From Pleomorphomonas koreensis DSM 23070 (lineage in GTDB: Bacteria; Pseudomonadota; Alphaproteobacteria; Rhizobiales; Pleomorphomonadaceae), in the NCBI RefSeq assembly GCF_000425185.1, contig NZ_AULH01000001.1, positions 310,001 through 374,000 of the forward strand: DNA of 64,000 nucleotides, given 5' to 3'. A program made the translations under genes and the position numbers. The notes beneath the pieces are model-generated. The model was given only the letters and a program-made list of their open reading frames with translations. It made no database searches and was not told the DNA's origin. Below are positions 1 through 8,590 of this stretch, in pieces; the first letter of the stretch is position 1; every line of letters starts with the position of its first letter.

Positions 1-1
1 C

Positions 2-790
2 GGCCCGTCGGCCAAGGCCGATGGCCTCTTGCAGCCCTACAAGGTGTCGACCTGGGATTCGATCCCCGACAGCGCCAAGGACGCCGAAGGCTACTGGTAC
101 GGCGACTACTATGGCGTCATGGCGCTCGGCATCAACAAGGATCTCATCAAGGACAGCCCGGCCGACTGGGCCGACCTCCAGAAGCCGGAGCTTGCCAACG
201 CCGTGGCGCTGGCCGGCGATCCGCGCGCCTCGGCGCAGGCCATCGCCACCGTCTTCGCGGCCGGCCTGTCGGCGGCCGGCGGCGACGTCGGCAAGGCCGG
301 CGAGGCCGGTCTCGCCTTCTTCAAGGATGTGGTCGCCAAGGGCAACTTCGTGCCGGTGATCGGCAAGTCGGCGTCGCTGGCCCAGGGCACCACGCCGATC
401 CTCGCCGCCTGGGACTACAACCTCCTGTCCTGGCGCGACACGCTGGCCGGCAACCCGCCTGTTGACGTGGTGGTGCCGAAGACCGGCGTCGTCGCCGGCG
501 TCTACATCCAGGCGATCTCCGCCTACGCGCCGCATCCGAATGCCGCCAAGCTGTGGATGGAATATCTCTACTCGGACGAGGGCCAGCTCGGCTGGCTGAA
601 GGGCTACTGCCATCCGATCCGCTTCAACGACCTCGCCAAGAACGGCAAGATCCCGCAGGAGATGCTCGACAAGCTGCCGCCGGCCGACGCCTATGCCGGC
701 GCCATCTTCCCGACGCTCGACGAGCAGGCCGCCTACAAGGAAACCATCACCAAGAACTGGGACAGCGTCGTCGGCGCCGACGTCAAGTAA
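2..790 (+). CDS. ABC transporter substrate-binding protein, polyamine/iron family (5' partial)
   Basis: The frame is open from base 2, so the true start and any signal peptide lie outside the window. About 262 residues of the C-terminal part remain. The sequence resembles family 1 periplasmic binding proteins: a Tyr/Trp-rich patch (YWYGDYYGVMALGIN) near the visible start, a hinge-like segment with AAWDYNLLSW, and a C-terminal helix containing AKLWMEYLYSDEGQ. It should bind a small ligand in the periplasm and deliver it to the two permeases and the ATPase just downstream. The importer type (spermidine/putrescine, iron or aminophosphonate) cannot be separated by eye. Family call is firm, ligand unknown. 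Confidence 0.85.
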   Translation, partial: GPSAKADGLLQPYKVSTWDSIPDSAKDAEGYWYGDYYGVMALGINKDLIKDSPADWADLQKPELANAVALAGDPRASAQAIATVFAAGLSAAGGDVGKAGEAGLAFFKDVVAKGNFVPVIGKSASLAQGTTPILAAWDYNLLSWRDTLAGNPPVDVVVPKTGVVAGVYIQAISAYAPHPNAAKLWMEYLYSDEGQLGWLKGYCHPIRFNDLAKNGKIPQEMLDKLPPADAYAGAIFPTLDEQAAYKETITKNWDSVVGADVK

Positions 791-797
791 CAGCTCG

Positions 798-815
798 AGC
801 GGCCGCCCGGCCGCT
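798..815 (+). repeat. Stem-loop between binding-protein and permease genes
   Basis: A perfect 7-bp inverted repeat (AGCGGCC / GGCCGCT) with a 4-nt loop lies 8 nt after the binding-protein stop codon. No T-run follows, so it is more likely an mRNA-stabilising or partial-attenuation hairpin than a full terminator. That would favour the binding protein over the membrane subunits. Confidence 0.4.
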
Positions 816-891
816 TCCCCGACATGCGCGGCACCGTCCTCCGGAAATCCGGCGGGCGGCGCCGTGCCGATCCGCCGCCCCGGATAACAGC

Positions 892-1773
892 ATGGCCGTT
901 TCCGCTTCGCCTGCCCGTCCTCCCCGCCTGCGCGTGCCCTGGGCCGTGGTCGGGGTCGCGCCTTTCATGGCCTTTGCCGTGCTGTTCCTGATCCTGCCGA
1001 CACTGTTCCTGGTGGTCGGCGCCTTCCAGGACAAGGCCGGCAGTTTCACGCTTGCCAATCTCGGCAGCCTGTGGACGCCGACCATTCTCGCCTCCTACTG
1101 GATCTCCATCAAGATATCGGTCGCCTCAGCGGTGCTCGGCGCGGCGATCGGCGCCTTCATCGCCTACGCGGCGGTGTCGGGCGGCCTGCCGCACTGGATC
1201 CGGCCGACGGTGATGACCTTCTCCGGCGTCGCCTCGCAGTTCGCCGGCGTGCCGCTGGCCTTCGCCTTCCTGGCGACGCTCGGCCGGCAGGGCCTCGTCA
1301 CGCTGTTCCTCACCTGGATCTTCGGCGTCAACATCTACGCCCACGGCTTCAACCTCCTGTCCTTCTGGGGACTGACGATCACCTATCTCTATTTCCAGAT
1401 TCCGCTGATGGTGCTGATCGTCACGCCGGCCATCGAGGGGCTTCGCAAGGAATGGCGCGAGGCGGCGACCATCCTCGGCGCCTCCACCTGGCAATACTGG
1501 CGCCACATCGCCGGTCCCGTGCTGATGCCGTCCTTCCTCGGCGCGACGCTGCTGCTGTTCGCCAACGCCTTCGGCGCCATCGCCACCGCCTACGCGCTGA
1601 CCGGCTCGTCGCTCAACATCGTCACCATCCTGCTCTACGCGCAGATCCGCGGCGACGTGCTGCACGACCAGAACCTCGGCTATGCCATCGCCTTCGGCAT
1701 GATCGTCATCACCGGCCTGTCCAACCTCTGCTACATCCTCCTGCGGGTGCGCAGCGAAAGATGGCTCAAATGA
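892..1773 (+). CDS. ABC transporter permease (polyamine/iron type, subunit 1)
   Basis: 293-residue integral membrane protein of the binding-protein-dependent permease family. It has about six hydrophobic segments, beginning around residues 15-40, and the cytoplasmic EAA loop that contacts the ATPase (EWREAATILGAS, about residues 185-196). The ATG at 892 was chosen because upstream in-frame codons read through the binding-protein region and lack a membrane signature. It ends in a 4-nt ATGA overlap with the next permease, indicating translational coupling. With its neighbours it forms one importer. Confidence 0.9.
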   Translation: MAVSASPARPPRLRVPWAVVGVAPFMAFAVLFLILPTLFLVVGAFQDKAGSFTLANLGSLWTPTILASYWISIKISVASAVLGAAIGAFIAYAAVSGGLPHWIRPTVMTFSGVASQFAGVPLAFAFLATLGRQGLVTLFLTWIFGVNIYAHGFNLLSFWGLTITYLYFQIPLMVLIVTPAIEGLRKEWREAATILGASTWQYWRHIAGPVLMPSFLGATLLLFANAFGAIATAYALTGSSLNIVTILLYAQIRGDVLHDQNLGYAIAFGMIVITGLSNLCYILLRVRSERWLK

Positions 1774-2552
1774 AGACCAACCGTCTCGGGCACTGGCTCG
1801 CCATCTTCTTCGGCACGCTGTATTTCCTGCTGCCGCTCGTCGCCACCTTCGAGTTCTCGCTGAGGAAGCTCAGGGGCGTCTACAGCTTCGAGGCCTACCG
1901 GGTGGTGCTGGCCGACCCGCAGTTCCAGTCGTCCTTCGTCTATTCGGTGGTGCTCGCGGTGATCACCATCGTCTTCGGCATGGCGATCATCGTGCCGATG
2001 GCCTATTTCGTCGAGCTGCGGCTCCGCAAGCTCCGGCCGTTCGTCGAGTTCGTGACGCTGCTGCCGCTGGTGGTGCCGGCCATCGTCATCGTCTTCGGCT
2101 ATCTCCGCCTCTACAACTCGTCGAGCCTGTTGCCGCTCACCAACACCTCCACCGGCACCAGCTTCCTCTTGACCTGCGGCTACGTGACGCTGGCGCTGCC
2201 CTACATGTACCGCTCGGTGGAGACCGGCCTCCGGGCGATCGATGTCCGCACGCTGACCGAGGCGGCCGAGAGCCTCGGCGCCTCGGCTGGCACCATCATC
2301 TGGCGCATCATCCTGCCCAACATCCGCTCGGCCATGCTGTCGGGCGCCTTCCTGACCTTCGCCATCGTCATCGGCGAGTTCACCTTCGCCAGCCTGCTGA
2401 ACCGGCCGGCCTTCGGCCCCTACCTCCAGCTGATCGGCGCCAACCGCGCCTACGAGCCGGCGGCGCTGGCCGTCATGGCCTTCATGATCACCTGGGCCTG
2501 CATGGGGCTAATCCAGGTGATCTCCCGCAACACCGTCGCCGCCCGGCCCTGA
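1770..2552 (+). CDS. ABC transporter permease (polyamine/iron type, subunit 2)
   Basis: 260-residue inner-membrane permease that pairs with the preceding one. A hydrophobic N-terminal segment (LGHWLAIFFGTLYFLLPL) is followed by further membrane spans and an EAA loop (LTEAAESLGASAGTIIWRII). The ATG at 1770 overlaps the stop of the upstream gene. An in-frame ATG at 1761 is also possible and adds three residues. It is most similar in layout to PotC/PhnV-like second permeases. Confidence 0.9.
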   Translation: MKTNRLGHWLAIFFGTLYFLLPLVATFEFSLRKLRGVYSFEAYRVVLADPQFQSSFVYSVVLAVITIVFGMAIIVPMAYFVELRLRKLRPFVEFVTLLPLVVPAIVIVFGYLRLYNSSSLLPLTNTSTGTSFLLTCGYVTLALPYMYRSVETGLRAIDVRTLTEAAESLGASAGTIIWRIILPNIRSAMLSGAFLTFAIVIGEFTFASLLNRPAFGPYLQLIGANRAYEPAALAVMAFMITWACMGLIQVISRNTVAARP

Positions 2553-2578
2553 TCCGCCGCCTTCATACGGAACGCCCG

Positions 2579-3643
2579 ATGTCCTTCATCGAAATCAGTC
2601 ATCTCCGGAAGTCCTTCGGTGCGAATACCGTGGTTCACGACTTCGACCTGTCGATCGACAAGGGCGAGTTCGTCTCCTTCCTCGGGCCCTCGGGCTGCGG
2701 CAAGACCACCATCCTCCGGATGATCGCCGGCTTCGAGACGGCCTCCGCCGGCGCGATCCAGATCGGCGGCACCGAGGTGACGCACCTGCCGCCGTCACGG
2801 CGCAAGGTCGGCATGGTGTTCCAGGCCTATGCCCTGTTCCCCAACCTGACGGTGGCCGGCAACATCGGCTTCGGTCTGAAGATCGCCGGCAAGGACAAGG
2901 GCGAGATCGATGCCCGCGTCGCCGAGATGCTGGAGCTGATCAAGCTGCCCGACCTCGGCAGCCGCTATCCCTACCAGCTGTCAGGCGGCCAGCAGCAGCG
3001 CGTGGCGCTCGCCCGGGCGCTCGCCGTCAAGCCTGAGGTGCTGCTGCTCGACGAGCCGCTGTCGGCGCTCGACGCCAAGATCCGCGTTTCCCTGCGCGAG
3101 GAGATCCGGGCGCTGCAACGCGACCTCGGCATCACCACGGTCTTCGTGACGCACGACCAGGAGGAGGCGCTGTCCATCTCCGACCGCATCGTGGTGATGA
3201 ACGAGGGCCGCGCCGACCAGATCGGCACGCCGTCGGACATCTACAACAACCCGGCGACGCGCTTCGTGGCGAGCTTCGTCGGCACGCTCAACCTGCTCGA
3301 GGCGCGGGTGGTTGACCCGGCGGCCGGCCGCCTCTCCATCGACGGCCAGCCGGTCATGACGACGCGCGATCTCTCCGCCTTCGGCATCGCCGATGAGACG
3401 ACGGTGGCGCTCCGGCCCGAGGCGCTGACGCTCGGCGACGGCAACGGCGACCGCAACACGCTCTCCGGCACCGTCGAGGAGGTGGCCTTCCTCGGCGCCG
3501 TCATCCGCGTGCGGGTGCGGCTCAGCGAGGCGCGGCTGTCGCTCGACCTCTTCAACGACCCGGCGCTTCAATTGCCGAGGATCGGCGCGCCGGCCGCCAT
3601 CTCCTTCAAGAGGGAAGACCTGCTGGTCATGGACCGTCGCTGA
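2579..3643 (+). CDS. ABC transporter ATP-binding protein, PotA-like
   Basis: 354-residue ATPase that powers the preceding importer. Walker A (GPSGCGKTT) is at about 36-44, the signature LSGGQQQ at 134-140, and Walker B (VLLLDEP) at 154-160, followed by the H-loop VTHDQ. The region after about residue 240 is a TOBE-type regulatory domain, as in PotA and other importers of this class. The ATG follows the permease stop by 26 nt. It closes the operon, with a hairpin downstream. The substrate is not set by the ATPase. Confidence 0.93.
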   Translation: MSFIEISHLRKSFGANTVVHDFDLSIDKGEFVSFLGPSGCGKTTILRMIAGFETASAGAIQIGGTEVTHLPPSRRKVGMVFQAYALFPNLTVAGNIGFGLKIAGKDKGEIDARVAEMLELIKLPDLGSRYPYQLSGGQQQRVALARALAVKPEVLLLDEPLSALDAKIRVSLREEIRALQRDLGITTVFVTHDQEEALSISDRIVVMNEGRADQIGTPSDIYNNPATRFVASFVGTLNLLEARVVDPAAGRLSIDGQPVMTTRDLSAFGIADETTVALRPEALTLGDGNGDRNTLSGTVEEVAFLGAVIRVRVRLSEARLSLDLFNDPALQLPRIGAPAAISFKREDLLVMDRR

Positions 3644-3651
3644 ACACGGAA

Positions 3652-3679
3652 AAGGCCGCCCTCCGGGGAGAGCGGCCTT
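3652..3679. terminator. Bidirectional terminator between ABC operon and EF-hand gene
   Basis: The 8-bp inverted repeat AAGGCCGC / GCGGCCTT has an inner CTCC/GGAG extension. Read on the minus strand it ends in TTTT, so it should stop the EF-hand gene. On the plus strand it lies just after the ATPase gene and has only a weak T tail. Confidence 0.6.
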
Positions 3680-3699
3680 GACGTCGGTCGGAGCGGCGA

Positions 3700-4260
3700 T
3701 CAGGGGGCCGGCGCTTCGTCGGCGGCCGGCGGCGCCGGCGGCTCGTCGGCCGGGGCGGCGTTACCGCCCATCCAGCGCTGCATCATGCCGGGGCCGTGGT
3801 GGCGGCCGTGCTTGCCGTCGCGGCCCCAGCCGCCGCGCTCGGGCCGGCTCGGCATCGAGTAGCTGCCGTCGTCGTTGCGGTCGAGCCGGTTCAGCATGCG
3901 CTCGCCGGCCGCCTCCATCTCGGCCTTGGTGATCTTGCCGTCGCCGTCGGCGTCGAGGCGCTGGAAGGCGCGCACCATCATCTCGCGATGCTGCTTCCAG
4001 AACCAGGTCTCGAAGTCCTGGATATCGATGCCGTCCTTGCCGCTGGGATTGGCCTCGGCGTAGAGCTTGTCGCGGGCGGCGGCGATCTCGGCGGCGTCCA
4101 GCTTGCCATCCTTGTTGGTGTCGGCGTCGTTGAACATCTTCGCCGGCCCGCCGGCCGGGCCGAAGCCCATCGGCCCCATGCCGGGGCCGGCGGCGAGAGC
4201 CGCGCCGCCGACGGCGATCATCGACAGGGCGGAAAGGGTGGCGAGGGTGAGTGCTTTCAC
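3700..4260 (-). CDS. Periplasmic EF-hand calcium-binding protein
   Basis: 186-residue exported protein. A signal peptide (LATLSALSMIAVGGAALAAG) is followed by calcium-binding loops of the DxDxDG type. FNDADTNKDGKLDAAE and FQRLDADGDGKITKAE are canonical. The second (GKDGIDIQDF) and fourth (LDRNDDGSYS) are degenerate. The C-terminus is Pro/Ala/Glu-rich. The GTG at 4260 was chosen over an upstream ATG because AAGGAG precedes it by 7-8 nt and the signal peptide begins there. It is divergent from a two-component system across 234 bp and could be its target. Function beyond Ca2+ binding is unknown. Confidence 0.85.
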   Translation of the reverse strand: MKALTLATLSALSMIAVGGAALAAGPGMGPMGFGPAGGPAKMFNDADTNKDGKLDAAEIAAARDKLYAEANPSGKDGIDIQDFETWFWKQHREMMVRAFQRLDADGDGKITKAEMEAAGERMLNRLDRNDDGSYSMPSRPERGGWGRDGKHGRHHGPGMMQRWMGGNAAPADEPPAPPAADEAPAP

Positions 4261-4494
4261 GGGAGCTTCTCCTTGTCTGTCCGTTCCGCCCACGGAGCAA
4301 AGGGGGTTCCCGTCGGGCGGCAAGGCCGAACATAGGGGGCAATTGTCGCTCAAATTCGCCGGGAAAGGCGCCGGTTGTCGCGAGGCGTAACCCGGCGGCC
4401 GGCTGATACATCTCGATACCATTTCCTTTGGCATCGTCCGGGCGGATCGCTATCCTCGGCTCCGGACCGCCCGACACCCCGCCGAGAGCCCGCC

Positions 4495-5223
4495 ATGACC
4501 GAGCCGCAACCGCATATCCTGGTGGTCGACGACCACCGCGAGATCCGCGACCTGATCGGCCGCTATCTCGTCAAGAACGGCTTCCGCGTCACCACGTCCG
4601 AGAATGCGGCGGCGGCGCGCAAGGCGCTGAAGGCGGCGGCCGTCGACCTGGTGGTGCTCGACATCATGATGCCCGGCGAGGACGGCCTCAGCCTCTGCCG
4701 CTTCCTGCGCGAGGGCTCGGACACGCCGGTGATCCTGCTCACCGCCATGGCCGAGGACACCGACCGCGTCGTCGGCCTGGAGATCGGCGCCGACGACTAT
4801 CTCACCAAGCCGTTCAACCCGCGCGAGCTTCTGGCCCGCATCCGCGCCGTGCTGAGACGGACGCAGGCGGTGCCGAAACCCCGCGACGCGCTGGAGGCGA
4901 AGCGGCTGAAGTTCGCCCGCTTCGTGCTCGACGCCCGCCGCCGCGAGCTGATCGGCGGCGACGGCGTGGCGCTGCCGCTGTCGACGGCCGAGTTCCAGTT
5001 GCTCGCTGCCTTCCTGAAGCGCCCCAACATGGTGCTCAACCGCGACCAGCTGATGGACCTGACCTCCGGCCGCACGCCGCAGATCTTCGACCGCTCCATC
5101 GACAACCAGGTCAGCCGGCTGCGCAAGAAGATCGAGGTCGACCCGAAGAACCCCGAGCTGATCAAGACCGTCTGGGGCGGCGGCTACATCTTCGCCGCCG
5201 AGGTGGAGGAAGTGCCGGAGTGA
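4495..5223 (+). CDS. OmpR-family response regulator
   Basis: 242-residue DNA-binding response regulator. The receiver domain (about 7-120) has acidic residues at 12-13 and the phosphoacceptor Asp56 (VVLDIMMPGEDG), with the conserved Lys in LTKPFNPREL. The winged-helix domain (about 135-235) ends in the usual VWGGGYIF. The ATG at 4495 starts at the receiver boundary. Its stop codon overlaps the GTG start of the histidine kinase, so the two are co-translated partners. Confidence 0.94.
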   Translation: MTEPQPHILVVDDHREIRDLIGRYLVKNGFRVTTSENAAAARKALKAAAVDLVVLDIMMPGEDGLSLCRFLREGSDTPVILLTAMAEDTDRVVGLEIGADDYLTKPFNPRELLARIRAVLRRTQAVPKPRDALEAKRLKFARFVLDARRRELIGGDGVALPLSTAEFQLLAAFLKRPNMVLNRDQLMDLTSGRTPQIFDRSIDNQVSRLRKKIEVDPKNPELIKTVWGGGYIFAAEVEEVPE

Positions 5224-6611
5224 AGCTGCGCTTCTTTTTTCCCCGTAGTCTGGCCGGCCAGTTGTCGGTGCTGCTGATCGCCGCCGTGCTGGTCGCCCAG
5301 GTGGTGACGCTGGCCTTCTTCGCCGAGAGCCGCCGCTCGGCCATCGACGCGGCGGCCCGCGAGCAGGTGCTCGGCCGCATCGCCACGCTGGCCAACCTGA
5401 TCGAGGAGACGCCGGACGCCCAGCGCGGCCGCATCCTGGCGGCGCTCGGCACCAACCGCCTCAGTTATTCGGTCACCGCCGAGCCGCTGGTCACCGGCGC
5501 CGACACCGTCTGGCCGGACGGCGAGACGCGCGACAAGCTCGACGAGATCTTCGGCGCCGGCCGGGAGGTGCGCGCCGAGTTCGCCGACGGCGGCCGGGGC
5601 ACCGGTCGCCGCATGATGGCGCATGGCGACGACCACGGCTCGGCCGACCGGCCGCGCCTCAGGGCGCTGCCGCCGACGCTGGCCCTGTCGGTGCGCCTCG
5701 CCGACGGCGCCTGGCTCAACTCCGAGACGCTGCTGCCGCGTCCCCAGCTCTGGGCCTGGCCGGTGGTGATGTCGACCTTGCTGACGGTGATCGCCATTTC
5801 GCTGGTCACGGCGCTGTCGGTGCGGCGCATCACCAAGCCGCTCCGCGAGCTGGCGCAGGCCTCCGACCGGCTGGGGCGCGGCGAGAGCGTGCCCGACCTC
5901 ACCGAGCGCGGCCCCGAGGAGATCGCCCGCGCCAACCGCGCCTTCAACGCCATGCAGGCGCGCGTCAGCCGCTTCGTCGCCGACCGCACCCGCATGGTGG
6001 CGGCGATCAGCCACGACCTCAGGACGCCGCTCACCTCGCTGCGCCTCCGGGCCGAGTTCATCGACGACGACGAGACGCGCGACCGCATGGTCGACACCAT
6101 CGACGAGATGACGCGCATGGCCGAGGCGACGCTGGCCTTCGCCCGCGACGACGCCTCGGACGAAACCTCGCGCAACACCGACCTGGTGGCGCTGGTCGAG
6201 GCGGTGTCGGCCGACTTCTCCGACCTCGGCCACGACGTGACGGTATCCGGCCCCGAGCACCTCGACCTGCCGGTGCGGCAGGTCGCGCTGCGCCGCGCCC
6301 TCAGGAACCTCGTCGAGAACGCCGTCCGCTACGGCGTCCGCGCCCGCGTCCGGCTGGAGCGGTCGGCGGCCGGCGTGACGATCGCCGTCGACGACGACGG
6401 CCCCGGCATTCCTGAGGACAAGCTGGAGGAGGTATTCGCCCCGTTCACGCGGCTTGAAACCTCGCGCAACCTGGAGACCGGCGGCGTCGGCCTCGGCCTC
6501 GCCACGGCGCGTTCGGTGGTGCGGGCGCACGGCGGCGAATTGACGCTTGCCAACCGGCCCGGCGGCGGCTTGACTGCGGCGATCCATCTGCCGGCGGCCG
6601 CCGAAGCCTGA
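5220..6611 (+). CDS. EnvZ-type sensor histidine kinase
   Basis: 463-residue inner-membrane kinase. Membrane segments lie at about 13-34 and 178-200 and enclose a roughly 140-residue periplasmic sensor with a His/Asp-rich stretch (MMAHGDDHG). HAMP follows at about 201-253, then the phosphorylated His265 (SHDLRTP), then the ATPase domain with N box (NLVENAVRYG), G1 box (DDDGPGIP) and G2 box (GGVGLGLA). The GTG start overlaps the regulator stop (GTGA). The His/Asp-rich sensor could bind a metal ion, which would fit the adjacent EF-hand gene, but this is inference. Confidence 0.93.
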   Translation: MKLRFFFPRSLAGQLSVLLIAAVLVAQVVTLAFFAESRRSAIDAAAREQVLGRIATLANLIEETPDAQRGRILAALGTNRLSYSVTAEPLVTGADTVWPDGETRDKLDEIFGAGREVRAEFADGGRGTGRRMMAHGDDHGSADRPRLRALPPTLALSVRLADGAWLNSETLLPRPQLWAWPVVMSTLLTVIAISLVTALSVRRITKPLRELAQASDRLGRGESVPDLTERGPEEIARANRAFNAMQARVSRFVADRTRMVAAISHDLRTPLTSLRLRAEFIDDDETRDRMVDTIDEMTRMAEATLAFARDDASDETSRNTDLVALVEAVSADFSDLGHDVTVSGPEHLDLPVRQVALRRALRNLVENAVRYGVRARVRLERSAAGVTIAVDDDGPGIPEDKLEEVFAPFTRLETSRNLETGGVGLGLATARSVVRAHGGELTLANRPGGGLTAAIHLPAAAEA

Positions 6612-6639
6612 GGCGCCGCCCACACGTTTCAGGAGCGTC

Positions 6640-7542
6640 ATGTCCGGCACCCCGACCTTCGCCGTCGCCCCCAGCTTTCTCGGCCTTTCCCGCCACGATC
6701 GCGCCGCCGCCTATGCGGTGGCCGGCATCCCGCTCGACATCGGCGTCACCAACCGCACCGGCGCCCGCTCCGGCCCCGGCGCCGTGCGCGCCGCCAGCCG
6801 CATGCTGACCGACGGCGACCACCCGCATTTCTGGATCGACCCCGTCGCGCTCGATATCGCCGACATCGGCGACTTCGCCATTGCCCTCGGCGACCTCAAG
6901 GAGAGCTACCGGCTGATCGAACGGCAGGCGGAAGGATTGAACCATCTCCTCGCCATCGGCGGCGAGCACGGCATCACGCTGCCGCTCCTGCGGGCGCTGC
7001 GTCGCAAGACCGGCGCGCCGCTCGGCCTCGTCCACTTCGACGCCCACGTCGACACCTGGCCGGACAACTTCGGCCAGGCCCTCGGCCACGGCTCGCCCTT
7101 CTACCACGCCATCGAGGAGGGCCTCGTCGATCCCCGGCGGATGATCCAGATCGGCATCCGCTCGCCGGTGCAGCGGGCGGTGTGGGACTGGACGGTGGAA
7201 AAGGGCGTCACCATCCTGACGGCGCAGGACGTCCACCGCCTCGGCCCGGCGGCGGTCGCCGAGCGGGTGCGGCAGGTGGTGGGCGAAGGCCCGGCCTATT
7301 TCAGCTACGACGTCGACTGCCTCGACCCGGCCTTCGCGCCGGGCACCGGCACGCCGGAATTCGCCGGCCTCCTGCCCTGGCAGAGCCAGGCCATCGTCCG
7401 CGGCCTGACGGGGCTCGACTTCGTCGGCATGGACGTCGTCGAGGTGGCGCCGGCCTACGACGTCTCCGAGATCACCGCGCTCGCCGCCGCCACGGTGATC
7501 TGGGACTATCTCGGCCTCGTCGGATCGGCGGCTATTTCCTGA
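6640..7542 (+). CDS. Ureohydrolase (agmatinase/arginase family)
   Basis: 300-residue dinuclear manganese hydrolase that releases urea from a guanidino compound. Metal ligands are visible: His110 in GGEHG, Asp134/His136/Asp138 in FDAHVDT, and Asp224/Asp226 in SYDVDCLDP, followed by PGTGTPE. Length fits agmatinase (SpeB). The more common GGDHS is GGEHG here, so the substrate (agmatine, guanidinobutyrate or other) is uncertain. The gene overlaps the convergent choV-like gene by 11 nt. Confidence 0.85.
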   Translation: MSGTPTFAVAPSFLGLSRHDRAAAYAVAGIPLDIGVTNRTGARSGPGAVRAASRMLTDGDHPHFWIDPVALDIADIGDFAIALGDLKESYRLIERQAEGLNHLLAIGGEHGITLPLLRALRRKTGAPLGLVHFDAHVDTWPDNFGQALGHGSPFYHAIEEGLVDPRRMIQIGIRSPVQRAVWDWTVEKGVTILTAQDVHRLGPAAVAERVRQVVGEGPAYFSYDVDCLDPAFAPGTGTPEFAGLLPWQSQAIVRGLTGLDFVGMDVVEVAPAYDVSEITALAAATVIWDYLGLVGSAAIS

Positions 7543-8578
7543 GGATGGCCTTGAGGATGGCTTCCGAGGTGATGGCGCCGACGATTGTCCCGGCGTCCTC
7601 GACCAGCACCGGCCGGCCGCTCCCGACCGAGGCGGCCATCACCTCGCGGATCGGCGTCTGCGGCCGCACCACGGCGCTGTCGCCGTCGCGCTGGTACCCC
7701 TCGGCTGGCGTCATCACGTCGGCGGCGCGCAGCACGGCGAGCGGGTTCATGTGGGCGACGAACTCGGCGACATAGGGCGTCGCCGGGTTGAGCATGATCT
7801 CCTGCGCCGTGCCGACCTGCACGATGCGGCCGCCCGCCATGATGGCGATGCGGTCGCCGAGCTTCATCGCCTCGTCGAGATCGTGGCTGACGAACAGGAT
7901 GGTGCGCTTCAGCGCCTCGCGGAAGCCGATCAGCTCGTCCTGGAGCTTGTCGCGGATCAGCGGATCGAGGGCGGAGAACGGCTCGTCCATCAGCAGGATC
8001 GGCGCCTCGGTGGCGAAGGCGCGGGCAAGGCCCACCCGCTGCTGCATGCCGCCGGACAGCTCCTGCACGCGCCGGTCGGCCCAGTCGGCGAGATGCACCA
8101 GTTCGAGTTGCGCCCTGACGCGGGCGGCGATCTCCGGCTTGGGCACGCCGGCCAGCTCCAGGCCGAGCGCCACGTTGTCGGCCACCGTCCGCCAGGGCAG
8201 GAGGCCGAACTGCTGGAACACCATGGCGACGCGGTTGCGGCGGATGCGGCGCAGCGCCGCGCCGTCGCAGCGGGCGACGTCGACCTCGCCGTCGCCGTCG
8301 CGCACCAACAGCCGGCCGCGGCTCACCCGGTTGAGGCCGTTGACGGCGCGCACCAGCGTCGACTTGCCCGAGCCCGAGAGGCCCATCAGCACCAGGCACT
8401 CGCCCTCGCGCACCGAGAAGGAGGCCTGCATGGCGCCGACGGTGAGGCCGGTCTCGGCGGTGATGGCGGCGGGATCGAGGCCGGCGTCGATCAGCGGAAA
8501 GGCGGCCTCCGGCTTCTTGCCGAAGACGATGTCGACGCACTCGAAGCGCAGCGCGTCGCGGACGGGCGAGGGGGACAC
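7532..8578 (-). CDS. choV: Choline/glycine-betaine ABC transporter ATP-binding protein
   Basis: 348-residue ATPase of the ProV/ChoV class. Walker A (GLSGSGKST) is at about 66-74, Q-loop VFQQFGLLPW, signature LSGGMQQR, and Walker B ILLMDEP. A short CBS-like tail (about 280-348) ends the protein, as in osmolyte transporter ATPases. The long N-terminal extension before Walker A is typical of this family. The start is GTG at 8578, 12 nt from the permease stop. It is the last gene of the choX-choW-choV operon. The choice of choline over glycine betaine rests on the linked BetI-like regulator and the binding protein type. Confidence 0.85.
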   Translation of the reverse strand: MSPSPVRDALRFECVDIVFGKKPEAAFPLIDAGLDPAAITAETGLTVGAMQASFSVREGECLVLMGLSGSGKSTLVRAVNGLNRVSRGRLLVRDGDGEVDVARCDGAALRRIRRNRVAMVFQQFGLLPWRTVADNVALGLELAGVPKPEIAARVRAQLELVHLADWADRRVQELSGGMQQRVGLARAFATEAPILLMDEPFSALDPLIRDKLQDELIGFREALKRTILFVSHDLDEAMKLGDRIAIMAGGRIVQVGTAQEIMLNPATPYVAEFVAHMNPLAVLRAADVMTPAEGYQRDGDSAVVRPQTPIREVMAASVGSGRPVLVEDAGTIVGAITSEAILKAILRK

Positions 8579-8590
8579 GGGAACAACTCC

